A DNA stretch of 6,331 bases from an uncultured Chlamydiaceae bacterium (GCA_945957185.1 CAMFKA010000130.1:1-6331), one strand, 5' to 3'. Numbered from the stretch's first letter, positions 1 through 5,636 are shown. Notes: generated by a model from the sequence alone, not told the origin. Numbers and translations are program-made.

Positions 1-467
1 ATACAGGATTAACAGGAACGGCAGGTGCCACTGGAGCAACGGGTGCAACAGGAGCTACTGGCTCCACTGGATCTACAGGAGTTACTGGTGCAACAGGACC
101 GACGGGAGACACAGGATTAACTGGTGCTACAGGGCCCACTGGGCCAACAGGACCTACCGGGGCGACAGGAGCAACTGGTGATACAGGATTAACAGGAACG
201 GCAGGTGCCACTGGAGCAACGGGTGCAACAGGAGCCACTGGCTCCACTGGCTCTACAGGAGCTACTGGTGCAACAGGACCGACGGGAGATACGGGATTAA
301 CTGGTGCTACGGGAGCTACAGGGCCCACTGGGCCAACAGGACCCACCGGACCGACAGGTGCAACGGGCAACACAGGGTTAACAGGAACAACGGGCGCTAC
401 CGGAGCTACAGGTGCAACTGGCCCCACAGGTCCCACAGGCCCTACTGGCGCAACAGGTGCAACAGGA
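1..467 (+). repeat. Collagen-coding repeat tract with a ~180-bp higher-order unit
   Basis: The 9-bp Gly-X-Thr period is overlaid by a longer one. Bases 1-130 recur at 181-310 with only a handful of substitutions, mostly in third codon positions, plus a Val/Ala difference. After 310 the second unit carries an extra 9 bp (one triplet). A third, more degenerate unit starts at 369 with Asn-Thr-Gly-Leu-Thr-Gly-Thr, matching Asp-Thr-Gly-Leu-Thr-Gly-Thr at 180. The tract therefore grew by duplication of 60-residue blocks as well as by single triplets. Such tracts are prone to copy-number change and to assembly collapse. Confidence 0.85.
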
Positions 468-956
468 GCAGCAGCGACTCTTTATAATTTTTCAGCTAGC
501 ATTTCGAGTTTATCTGTGTTGACCGGAACGCAATTGACAGGCTGGTCAACTGCAGATCCGTTCTACACAGGAACAGGTTTTAATGCTACTACAGGGAATT
601 TTACAGTGCCTGTAACAGGAAAGTATGCGATTAAAATAACAATCAATTATAAAACTCCCGGTGCAATAACAGCGTCAATAGGAGGTTCGGTAAGTCCTTC
701 GTTTGTCATAAGGAGAACATCTCCTTCAACGCTTGATCTCATTGCCGGCAATGTTCCTGCGTTGAATGTGAACGTAGCATTGATATTGACTCTTCGAGTG
801 ATTCTCGAATCTGGAGTGATTGTTTTGGCAGGAGATGTGAACTTAAATGCAAATGATGTGTTAGGAGTATTTTATGTGCCCAACGGCTTAACGATAGCGC
901 TGGGATTGGGAAGCGTGAACCCTCCGGGCGTGATCTGGTCCATGCATTCAATTTAA
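1..956 (+). CDS. Collagen-like (Gly-X-Thr repeat) surface protein with C1q/BclA-like C-terminal domain, 5' truncated by window
   Basis: The reading frame is open from the left edge (codons in phase with position 3), so the gene begins outside the window; the GTG at 516 is an internal codon, not a start. From 6 to 467 it encodes 52 glycines spaced exactly every third residue, almost always as Gly-X-Thr with X = Ala, Pro, Ser, Leu, Asp or Asn, and no Lys or Arg. This is the bacterial collagen pattern, with Thr in the Y position as in Bacillus BclA. An Ala-rich hinge (468-476) leads to about 160 C-terminal residues rich in beta-strand patterns. Its 'GNFTVPVTGKYAIKITINY' stretch resembles the C1q/TNF/BclA jelly-roll fold that trimerises collagen stalks. 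Known family role: surface filaments for adhesion. The export signal is not visible. The next gene starts 15 nt downstream, suggesting one transcript. The collagen call is secure; the C-terminal fold is moderately likely. Confidence 0.9.
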   Translation, partial: TGLTGTAGATGATGATGATGSTGSTGVTGATGPTGDTGLTGATGPTGPTGPTGATGATGDTGLTGTAGATGATGATGATGSTGSTGATGATGPTGDTGLTGATGATGPTGPTGPTGPTGATGNTGLTGTTGATGATGATGPTGPTGPTGATGATGAAATLYNFSASISSLSVLTGTQLTGWSTADPFYTGTGFNATTGNFTVPVTGKYAIKITINYKTPGAITASIGGSVSPSFVIRRTSPSTLDLIAGNVPALNVNVALILTLRVILESGVIVLAGDVNLNANDVLGVFYVPNGLTIALGLGSVNPPGVIWSMHSI

Positions 957-971
957 AACGGCACAGACGTA

Positions 972-1781
972 ATGGAAGGGTGGAAGAAAAATTGTTATGC
1001 CGTCAAGCTAGTTACAATAATGATGAGCACCATGTGGTGGAACTCTCTCTCTGCTGAAACAAAAACTGGATTAACATTGTCAGGCAATGTGGGAAGAACG
1101 ATTGCCACCTCACAGAGTTATGAAACGTTAAACTTTACTCATGCGATCGTGCAGCCGAAGGGAAGTTTTTTGTATATAGCCAAAGGGCATTATCTCAATA
1201 ACGCCAATTGGGCGGCAAATCTTGGAATTTCAATTCGAAAAACAAAAGCACAACGACTCATAGGAGTTAATTTCTTCTATGACACCTTGAATATAGAGAA
1301 AACCTATCATCAAGCCGGAATGGGTATCGAACTTTTAGAGAAAACAAATTCTTTTAGAATAAACATCTACCAACCCATAGGAAATAGAGCCTATTCCAAG
1401 TTGTGTGCACGTTATGATTACCCCGGAGGCTATAGCATCGTGCAGACCGATAGAAAAGCGGCGCTTTCAGGCGTGGATGTTGAGTATTCCAAAAAATTAT
1501 CTTTTTTTGAAATTGGAGTAGGGGGTTATGGGTATATTCCAAAGAGATCAAAATCCAAAACCGGAGGAAAAATTAGAATCACATCTTCGTTAGGCAGGTA
1601 TTGGACACTTCAGGCATTGGCTAGCTATGATTCAAACTCTCACATGTTAGTCCAGGGAACATTAAGTTTTTCGATCCCTTTTTTTGGAAACGACACTGAC
1701 ACGCGCTACTATCAACCGGTCTATCGCCAAGACATCATCTTAAGAGGATCTAATTACTACCCTTGGTGTACGAATTATTGA
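972..1781 (+). CDS. Inverse-autotransporter-type outer-membrane beta-barrel without passenger
   Basis: The 269-aa product starts with a signal-peptide-like segment (Lys5-Lys6, hydrophobic to about residue 26, possible cleavage after LSA28). The rest alternates short amphipathic strands. Landmarks fit the intimin/invasin beta-domain (inverse autotransporter, type Ve): W80 followed by NLGISIR, GVNFFYD at 98-104, GMGIE at 116-120, RINIYQPIG at 129-137, a late LSFSIPF strand at 231-237, and the closing PVYRQDIIL at 249-257, which in intimins leads into the passenger. Here the protein stops 12 residues later, so the usual C-terminal Ig-like adhesin is absent. The ATG lacks a good Shine-Dalgarno and lies 15 nt after the collagen-like stop, suggesting translational coupling. 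Inferred role: outer-membrane barrel, possibly a partner for the upstream collagen-like protein. Its last 32 bp overlap the convergent glycosyltransferase gene. Family assignment is from motif recall. Confidence 0.72.
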   Translation: MEGWKKNCYAVKLVTIMMSTMWWNSLSAETKTGLTLSGNVGRTIATSQSYETLNFTHAIVQPKGSFLYIAKGHYLNNANWAANLGISIRKTKAQRLIGVNFFYDTLNIEKTYHQAGMGIELLEKTNSFRINIYQPIGNRAYSKLCARYDYPGGYSIVQTDRKAALSGVDVEYSKKLSFFEIGVGGYGYIPKRSKSKTGGKIRITSSLGRYWTLQALASYDSNSHMLVQGTLSFSIPFFGNDTDTRYYQPVYRQDIILRGSNYYPWCTNY

Positions 1782-2910
1782 GCTTTTCCTTAGCAAACTG
1801 AAGGTTTTTTTCCACGCAGTCGCGAACATTTTGTGGAATAGTTTGATTTAAAATCTCTTCAGACAATGTTTTGCACTCCTCGTACTTTCCTAGCCAATAG
1901 GCAGCAATGGAATTTTCAAGTTTCAATCCATACTCATAGATCCACCCTTCCAAAAAAAGACGTTCGTCAGGATAAGGCATCGCCAATGCGATCTTGCTGA
2001 GGGAGTAGCTTGTGGCGTAGTCGCCTTTAATTCTATACCATTTTGCCAGATAGTATAAAGGCTCTGCACGCGAAGGCCTAAAATGAAACGCTTTAAAATA
2101 ACTTTCAAGGATCTCCTCGGCAGGTTTTTGTAGCAGTTCATTTAAGATAGCGATTTGCAAAAGCGACCAATAAACCTCTTGGTCCCACCCTTGCATCGCC
2201 ACGCGTATTTGGTAATTTTTAATCGCTTCCGGGATGTTGCCCGCATCTTTATACGATTGTGCCAAATAAAATCTTGTACGTGTCTCGTTAGGGTTTTTTA
2301 CAACCTCATTTTCCAACAGTGCAGCGTCATCATCAAATTTTTTAGGATTTTTTGATCTCGCGCCATCCGTGTAAACAATATTAACAATACCCTCTAAAGC
2401 ATCGGAAGAGGGGGGAGTGTTAAAAGTAAGAACTTCATGAAGGCTTCCAACCCACTGACAAGAAGCTGCATTGCTGACAAGTCTCAGTCTGTCGTAATGC
2501 AATCCGCTATATTTTGTGTGGATGTAGTAGCAGTCTTTGTTTAGTGAAGGAAATTTGTAGTCTCGATCGAATTCAAAGACCTCGTCAGCATCAATGAAGA
2601 GGATGTAATCAGATTTATCCCTTGCTAAGTTCAAAGCTTCGTTGCGGTTATGTGCAAAATTTTCCCATGGCCTCTCGTGTAATTCCCCCGGAACGTCTTT
2701 CATAAACGCTTTGACGATATCCTGAGTCCCATCAGTAGAACCGGTGTCGACAATGACCCAATAATCGATCAAAGGTTTCACCGTTTCCAAACACCTCTCG
2801 ATGACGGAAGATTCGTTTTTGATGATCATGTTCAGGCAGACGCTAGCCTCTATAGTAAAGCCATAGCAAAGAAACGTTAAAGCAGAAAAGAAAATGAGCA
2901 GCAATCGCAT
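1750..2910 (-). CDS. Family-2 glycosyltransferase with TPR-like C-terminal half and N-terminal signal peptide
   Basis: The 386-aa protein has a GT-A domain in the N-terminal half: CLNMIIKNE (25-33), VDTGSTDGT (54-62), the arginine of HNRNEAL (87-93), the metal-binding DADE (107-110) and a W-x-G-S-L-H-E segment (153-159) that fits the acceptor/catalytic site. This is the GT2 subgroup often fused to tetratricopeptide repeats (SunS-like, or LOS beta-1,4-glucosyltransferase-like). A TPR-like repeat, FYLAQSYKDAGNIPEAIKNY, lies at 214-233, and helical repeats continue to about 350. Residues 1-22 form a clear hydrophobic signal peptide ending just before the first strand of the GT fold, which is odd because nucleotide sugars are cytosolic. 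GAGGA lies 10 nt upstream of the ATG. It follows chorismate mutase by 57 nt on the same strand and converges with the barrel gene. Donor and acceptor are unknown. Confidence 0.85.
   Translation of the reverse strand: MRLLLIFFSALTFLCYGFTIEASVCLNMIIKNESSVIERCLETVKPLIDYWVIVDTGSTDGTQDIVKAFMKDVPGELHERPWENFAHNRNEALNLARDKSDYILFIDADEVFEFDRDYKFPSLNKDCYYIHTKYSGLHYDRLRLVSNAASCQWVGSLHEVLTFNTPPSSDALEGIVNIVYTDGARSKNPKKFDDDAALLENEVVKNPNETRTRFYLAQSYKDAGNIPEAIKNYQIRVAMQGWDQEVYWSLLQIAILNELLQKPAEEILESYFKAFHFRPSRAEPLYYLAKWYRIKGDYATSYSLSKIALAMPYPDERLFLEGWIYEYGLKLENSIAAYWLGKYEECKTLSEEILNQTIPQNVRDCVEKNLQFAKEKLNNSYTKGSN
1788..1811 (+). terminator. Possible rho-independent terminator for the collagen/barrel operon
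   Basis: CCTTAG (1788-1793) can pair with CTgAAGG (1798-1804, one bulged G) around a CAAA loop, and seven T follow directly (1805-1811). It begins 7 nt after the barrel stop codon, the right place for a + strand terminator, although it lies inside the 3' coding end of the convergent glycosyltransferase gene. The stem is short, so the call is modest. Confidence 0.4.
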
Positions 2911-2939
2911 AGATGAAATGTCCTCGTTCTTTTTCAGAG

Positions 2940-2973
2940 AAATAAATCGGTATACAACGAAGGCGATTTATTT
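2940..2973. other. AT-rich inverted repeat between chorismate mutase and glycosyltransferase genes
   Basis: AAATAAATCG (2940-2949) and CGATTTATTT (2964-2973) are perfect 10-bp complements around a 14-nt loop, covering the stop codon of chorismate mutase (2968-2970). No separate T-run follows on the - strand, so it is a weak terminator at best. It might set relative expression of the two genes or stabilise the mRNA end. No convincing promoter for the glycosyltransferase is visible in the 57-nt gap. Confidence 0.35.
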
Positions 2974-3360
2974 TGCGACGCAATCCATGTAATCTTGTTC
3001 ATATTCAATCGAAGCGTTTACCAAAGCACGAAAAGTCGGAATCGTGATTTTGGTAGGAAGTTTTAACGCATCGGACCTGTCTATCAAGTTTTGCTCTTGA
3101 GCAGCGACTCTTTGCGGGTCGTTAGCGATTTTAATGGAGGTCGCTTTAATATCGCCTGCTCTTTTGACGTATGCAGTTCTTTCCGTTAAAAGCTGTAAGA
3201 TTTCGTTATTGATTCTGTCAATTTGTACGCGCACGTCCGGAATGGAGTGACACGACTCTTGAGCAATCTTGTAGTAATCATCGAGAGTCGTGAGCTCAGA
3301 AAAAAGTGCGACAGGCAGCGTTGCCAATGTCATTAAAGCAGTAGGGAGAAGCCATTTCAT
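2968..3360 (-). CDS. Secreted AroQ-type chorismate mutase
   Basis: Converts chorismate to prephenate. I place the start at the ATG at 3360 (130 aa) because it opens a signal peptide (MKWLLPTALMTLATLPVALFS) and has AGGGAA 8 nt upstream; an in-frame start at 3441 would bury that signal behind a 27-residue charged extension. The active-site residues of E. coli chorismate mutase match in exact spacing: R44 (R11), R61 (R28), K72 (K39), D81 (D48), R84 (R51), S117 (S84). The position of E. coli Q88 is Glu121, as in fungal enzymes. The region VRVQIDRINNEILQLLTER is typical of helix 1. Cys37 and Cys127 could form a disulfide after export. Exported chorismate mutases (*AroQ) are known from pathogens such as Mycobacterium and Salmonella, usually as longer proteins. 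It is probably first in an operon with the glycosyltransferase. No convincing - strand promoter is visible upstream. Confidence 0.88.
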   Translation of the reverse strand: MKWLLPTALMTLATLPVALFSELTTLDDYYKIAQESCHSIPDVRVQIDRINNEILQLLTERTAYVKRAGDIKATSIKIANDPQRVAAQEQNLIDRSDALKLPTKITIPTFRALVNASIEYEQDYMDCVAK

Positions 3361-3415
3361 ACGATAAATTCCCTGTTGAATCTGTTTTTTTTTCTCGATG
3401 TTGCCTTCGAGTGAG

Positions 3416-3432
3416 TTAAAATTCAATTTTAA
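3416..3432. promoter_or_regulatory. Perfect palindrome, possible operator (unit 1)
   Basis: TTAAAATTCAATTTTAA is an 8-1-8 perfect inverted repeat. It ends 18 bp before the -35 box of the + strand gene and lies 55 bp upstream of the chorismate mutase start, between two divergent genes. It is kept without change in unit 2 while flanking bases have diverged. It may be a regulator site or an A/T-rich UP element; no known regulator motif is recognised. Confidence 0.45.
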
Positions 3433-3450
3433 TCGAGTCATTTTTTTATG

Positions 3451-3479
3451 TTGAATAAAATCGTTTGAATTGTTATAAT
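3451..3479 (+). promoter_or_regulatory. Sigma-70-type promoter of unknown gene, unit 1
   Basis: TTGAAT (3451-3456), a 17-bp spacer and TATAAT (3474-3479) with an extended -10 TG at 3471-3472. The -10 ends 30 nt before the ATG at 3510. The same arrangement is preserved in unit 2, which supports it being functional. Confidence 0.8.
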
Positions 3480-3509
3480 ATTTATTTAAACTTTAACGAG
3501 GGTTTTACA

Positions 3510-4316
3510 ATGAACGGTTTAAATATTTTTTTTAATACTGAAGTGAAACATTCCGGCACTTTAGCTTGCATTGGTGATATAGGTCTTACTCCTGTTCGTT
3601 ATCTTTTTAATGGCTCAACAATTAGTAAAATAAATTTGCGACCAAGTAATGAAATCGCAATTCATCACGTTGCCTCTTTTCACAAAAATGGCATAGAAAA
3701 TATTTCTAGAACACATTATTTGCTAAAATCGTCTTCGACCGGAATGATCAAAGCAGCTCTTTCCATTGTATTTCTGATTCCCGGCCTCATTATTGGCGCT
3801 GCATTTAAAGGAGCGGCGTATTTGTTTTCGAATGTAAGAGCAACGCACAGTTTAGTGAAGCTGCACTTTACGCCTATTAGCAGGACTATCGGCAGTGTCA
3901 ATAAACCAATTACAAATGCAGATCAGTTGAATAGGGCCCTTCGTGATGAAGCTTCCACCACCCCAACAAATCAGCTCACCGACACTTTAATTATTCATGG
4001 TGATGGAAAACTTAAAATTAATGAAGATCCAGGCATTCTTCGATTTAATCCAATGAAGTTAATCTTGGTTGGCGCCCAGATTGTTCATAAACCAACTCTT
4101 CATGGAAAACTTGACGATGCTTTGTGTGATAGTGGAAATTGGGAAAGTAGTGTAGTGCGTGATGGAGGTTCCTCAGGCAGCACTTTCGTTAAAATTCAAC
4201 AATGCACTTCTATTGCAGATGCTTTACGAGCGCAAGCGCCCCGCAGAGGTAGGTTGACTTGTAAACGTTATCATCAGATTTTTCAAGTTCCAAGTCCACA
4301 ACCTCAAACTTCATAG
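3510..4316 (+). CDS. Unknown 268-aa protein with single hydrophobic block, paralog A
   Basis: Function not recognised. The ATG at 3510 is chosen because GAGGG (3498-3502) sits 7 nt upstream and the promoter -10 box lies 30 nt upstream; an upstream in-frame TTG at 3465 overlaps the -10 box. There is no signal peptide. Residues about 82-106 form one hydrophobic stretch, ALSIVFLIPGLIIGAAFKG, with an internal Pro-Gly and Lys, suggesting a membrane hairpin or helix. It is followed by a conserved HSLVKLHFTPI segment, a middle part with ALIIHG- and NPMKLILVG-like beta strands, and a basic C-terminus CKRYHQIFQV ending in a Pro/Gln tail. The neighbouring paralog (4718-5530) shares 49 of 56 residues across the hydrophobic block and the last 18 before the final residue, but is much more variable elsewhere. 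The hydrophobic block recalls lineage-expanded proteins of environmental Chlamydiae; a host-membrane effector role is speculation. A strong terminator follows. Confidence 0.85.
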   Translation: MNGLNIFFNTEVKHSGTLACIGDIGLTPVRYLFNGSTISKINLRPSNEIAIHHVASFHKNGIENISRTHYLLKSSSTGMIKAALSIVFLIPGLIIGAAFKGAAYLFSNVRATHSLVKLHFTPISRTIGSVNKPITNADQLNRALRDEASTTPTNQLTDTLIIHGDGKLKINEDPGILRFNPMKLILVGAQIVHKPTLHGKLDDALCDSGNWESSVVRDGGSSGSTFVKIQQCTSIADALRAQAPRRGRLTCKRYHQIFQVPSPQPQTS

Positions 4317-4321
4317 CTTTT

Positions 4322-4361
4322 TGATGGGTGTCATGCGTGCATGACACCCATCAATGTTTTT
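4322..4361 (+). terminator. Rho-independent terminator after paralog A
   Basis: Arms TGATGGGTGTCATGC (4322-4336) and GCATGACACCCATCA (4339-4353) are perfect 15-bp complements, followed 3 nt later by five T (4357-4361). It begins 5 nt after the stop codon. There is no A-run on the left side, so it acts on + strand transcripts only. Confidence 0.88.
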
Positions 4362-4362
4362 C

Positions 4363-4391
4363 TTGACAGCTGAAAAGGGATTTAAGACAAT
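4363..4391 (+). promoter_or_regulatory. Possible promoter of four-helix relic, unit 1
   Basis: A consensus TTGACA (4363-4368), 17-bp spacer and GACAAT (4386-4391, 4 of 6 to the -10 consensus) lie just behind the terminator and 30 nt before the ATG at 4422. The arrangement is repeated in unit 2. Confidence 0.45.
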
Positions 4392-4421
4392 CCGCTAGCA
4401 ACTGCTACAAGGATATTTGAT

Positions 4422-4487
4422 ATGACAGATCTCATTCCTCGCCATGGAGGGTATAAGAATTTAAAAATTTTTCGATATCACCATTAG
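4422..4487 (+). pseudogene. 21-codon relic resembling N-terminus of a four-helix-bundle-suffix protein (unit 1)
   Basis: The frame starts MTDLIPRHGGYKNLK and stops after 21 codons. The LIPRHGGY.NLK.F opening matches, from memory, the start of small four-helix-bundle 'suffix' domain proteins, which normally run well over 100 aa. AAGGA (4409-4413) lies 8 nt upstream and a promoter-like TTGACA/GACAAT pair precedes it, so initiation signals are intact although the body is gone. Its TAG (4485-4487) overlaps the - strand TAA (4484-4486) of the neighbouring relic. Truncation came before the duplication, since both units have it. It could instead be a genuine micropeptide. Confidence 0.5.
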
Positions 4488-4567
4488 ATTTTGTGACTTT
4501 CAACAGCCGGCATCTCATTTGTCATGTGATTCCATAAGAAGAAAGTATTTGAGTTAAGCCATTTCAT
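4484..4567 (-). pseudogene. Chimeric 27-codon frame at duplication junction (chorismate mutase start fused to C-terminus of the 5699-6331 product)
   Basis: Reading - strand from the ATG at 4567: MKWL is the start of chorismate mutase, then NSNTFFLWNH and onward is the C-terminus of the protein encoded at 5699-6331, ending at TAA 4484-4486. The Trp-Leu codons are the microhomology itself, so the fusion is in frame. It keeps an AGGA upstream and the duplicated upstream region of chorismate mutase. One substitution (Ser for Asn near the end) separates it from the parent. It is too short for a functional enzyme; it is a by-product of duplication that may be translated. Confidence 0.8.
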
Positions 4568-4621
4568 ACGATAAACATCCTGTTGAAGCTGTTTTTTTGC
4601 TCAATGTTGTCTTCTGGTGAG

Positions 4622-4638
4622 TTAAAATTCAATTTTAA
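4622..4638. promoter_or_regulatory. Perfect palindrome, possible operator (unit 2)
   Basis: The same TTAAAATTCAATTTTAA 17-mer as in unit 1, unchanged, ending 20 bp before the -35 box (18 bp in unit 1). Its perfect preservation in a diverged promoter region is the main argument for function. Confidence 0.45.
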
Positions 4639-4658
4639 TTTATTTAGTTTGTATTTTA

Positions 4659-4687
4659 TTGAATTAAATCGTTCGAGTTGTTATAAT
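4659..4687 (+). promoter_or_regulatory. Sigma-70-type promoter of unknown gene, unit 2
   Basis: TTGAAT (4659-4664), 17-bp spacer, TATAAT (4682-4687) with an extended TG at 4679-4680. The -10 ends 30 nt before the ATG, as in unit 1. Core elements are conserved while the spacer has changed. Confidence 0.8.
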
Positions 4688-4717
4688 GTTTCTTTAATCC
4701 TTTACAGAGATTTTACA

Positions 4718-5530
4718 ATGAATGGTTTAAGTGTTTTTTTGAATTCTAGAGTGGAAAATTCAGGCGTTTTAGCTTGGATTGGCGATAAAGGCCTCGCTCC
4801 TTTTCGGTATCTTTTTAATGGCGCAACAATTTGTGTTCAACCACGTGATTCAGATAAAGAAATCGAAATCCATCACGTTGCCTCCTTCCACAGATTTGGC
4901 ATAAATCATGCATCTAACACAGGTAATTTTTTAAGATCTTCTTCAACAGGAATGATCCAAACAGCTCTTTCCATTGTATTTCTGATTCCTGGCTTCATTA
5001 TTGGCGCCGCATTTAAAGGAGCGGCGTATTTGTTTTCGGATATAAGAGCAAAGCACAGTTTAGTAAAGCTGCACTTTACACCTATTAACAGAACGATAGG
5101 TAGTGCCGAAAATCCAATTACAACCGGTCCTCAGTTGATAAGGGCTCTTCGTGATGAAGCCCTCAACACCCCAAAAAATCAGCGTACTAATGCTTTGATT
5201 ATTCATGGCAGTGAGGAGCTCAAAATTACTGCAGACCCGGGGATTATTCAATTCAATCCAATGAAATTGATATTTGTAGGTGGCTTTCAGACTGTTCACG
5301 AAGCATCCTTTTACCGACCTGACGATGCTATGTATATGCCTGGCAAGTGGCAATTCAACAGGTATCATGTAGTAGTTGAAGGAAATTCACGCAACATGTT
5401 CTTTAAAACCTGTAACGTCGAATCTGTTGACGAAGCTTTAGCGACGCAAGCTCCTCGAATAGGAGGGTTTACTTGCAAGCGTTATCATCAGATTTTTCAA
5501 GTTCCAAGTCCACAACCTCAAACCGCATAG
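4718..5530 (+). CDS. Unknown 270-aa protein with single hydrophobic block, paralog B
   Basis: Tandem paralog of the gene at 3510-4316; function not recognised. The ATG at 4718 matches the paralog's start in position and context. An in-frame start at 4583 would run through the promoter and the palindrome and is rejected. The Shine-Dalgarno is weaker (AGAGA at 4706-4710 in place of GAGGG), so translation may be lower. Residues about 83-107 form the hydrophobic block ALSIVFLIPGFIIGAAFKG, followed by HSLVKLHFTPI. By eye about 60-65% of residues match paralog A, with substitutions concentrated in the N-terminal ~75 residues and in the stretch about 190-240, where a short length difference also occurs. 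The ending CKRYHQIFQVPSPQPQT is identical. No stop or frameshift interrupts it, so both copies appear functional. Confidence 0.85.
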   Translation: MNGLSVFLNSRVENSGVLAWIGDKGLAPFRYLFNGATICVQPRDSDKEIEIHHVASFHRFGINHASNTGNFLRSSSTGMIQTALSIVFLIPGFIIGAAFKGAAYLFSDIRAKHSLVKLHFTPINRTIGSAENPITTGPQLIRALRDEALNTPKNQRTNALIIHGSEELKITADPGIIQFNPMKLIFVGGFQTVHEASFYRPDDAMYMPGKWQFNRYHVVVEGNSRNMFFKTCNVESVDEALATQAPRIGGFTCKRYHQIFQVPSPQPQTA

Positions 5531-5535
5531 TTTTT

Positions 5536-5573
5536 TGATGGGTGTCATGCGTGCATGACACCCATCAATGTTT
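5536..5573 (+). terminator. Rho-independent terminator after paralog B
   Basis: The same perfect 15-bp arms (5536-5550 and 5553-5567), beginning 5 nt after the stop, but the T-tract is reduced to TTT followed by CTC, where unit 1 has five T. Termination may be leakier than in unit 1. Confidence 0.82.
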
Positions 5574-5576
5574 CTC

Positions 5577-5605
5577 TTGACAGCTGAAAGGGGATTTAAG
5601 ACAAT
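5577..5605 (+). promoter_or_regulatory. Possible promoter of four-helix relic, unit 2
   Basis: TTGACA (5577-5582), 17-bp spacer, GACAAT (5600-5605), identical to the pair in unit 1 and just behind the terminator. Confidence 0.42.
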
Positions 5606-5636
5606 CCGCTAGCAACTGCTACAAGGATATTTTGAT

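Larger units (their letters stand above)
3349..4555. repeat. Tandem duplication, unit 1
   Basis: This unit runs from the 4th codon of chorismate mutase to a point matching the 3' end of the 5699-6331 gene, and is followed directly by unit 2 in the same orientation. It carries the control region, the first copy of the unknown + strand gene, a terminator, a four-helix relic and the truncated 3' end of the downstream gene. The 7-bp sequence aagccat occurs at 3349-3355, at the junction 4556-4562, and at 5771-5777, the signature of microhomology-mediated tandem duplication. No transposase, terminal inverted repeat or target-site duplication is present. Confidence 0.93.

Noticed and set aside
1..467. 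CRISPR array or satellite DNA
   Set aside because: The 9-bp periodicity keeps a single open frame encoding Gly-X-Thr throughout; there are no unique spacers between constant repeats.
516..956. A 146-aa gene starting at the GTG at 516
   Set aside because: The same frame is open without a stop back to position 3 and encodes the collagen repeats; the GTG is an internal valine codon.
2155..2355. Open frame of 66 codons on the + strand, and other short frames at 739-951 (-), 1354-1551 (-), 1923-2141 (-), 3716-3901 (-) and 5060-5368 (-)
   Set aside because: Each lies inside a well-supported gene on the other strand or frame and shows no recognisable domain or initiation context.
1750..2910. Lipoprotein signal at Cys15 of the glycosyltransferase
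   Set aside because: The residues before Cys15 (L-T-F-L) do not fit a lipobox, which needs a small residue directly before the cysteine.
3361..3441. N-terminal 27-residue extension of chorismate mutase
   Set aside because: It would place a charged segment before a clear signal peptide, run through the conserved palindrome, and ignore the Shine-Dalgarno before the ATG at 3360.
3510..4316. Classical bilobed chlamydial inclusion-membrane (Inc) protein
   Set aside because: Inc proteins have two closely spaced hydrophobic helices; only one block of about 25 residues is visible here, so the label is not supported.
4583..4717. 45-residue N-terminal extension of paralog B
   Set aside because: It crosses the palindrome, the -35/-10 promoter and the duplicated chorismate mutase leader, and has no counterpart in paralog A.
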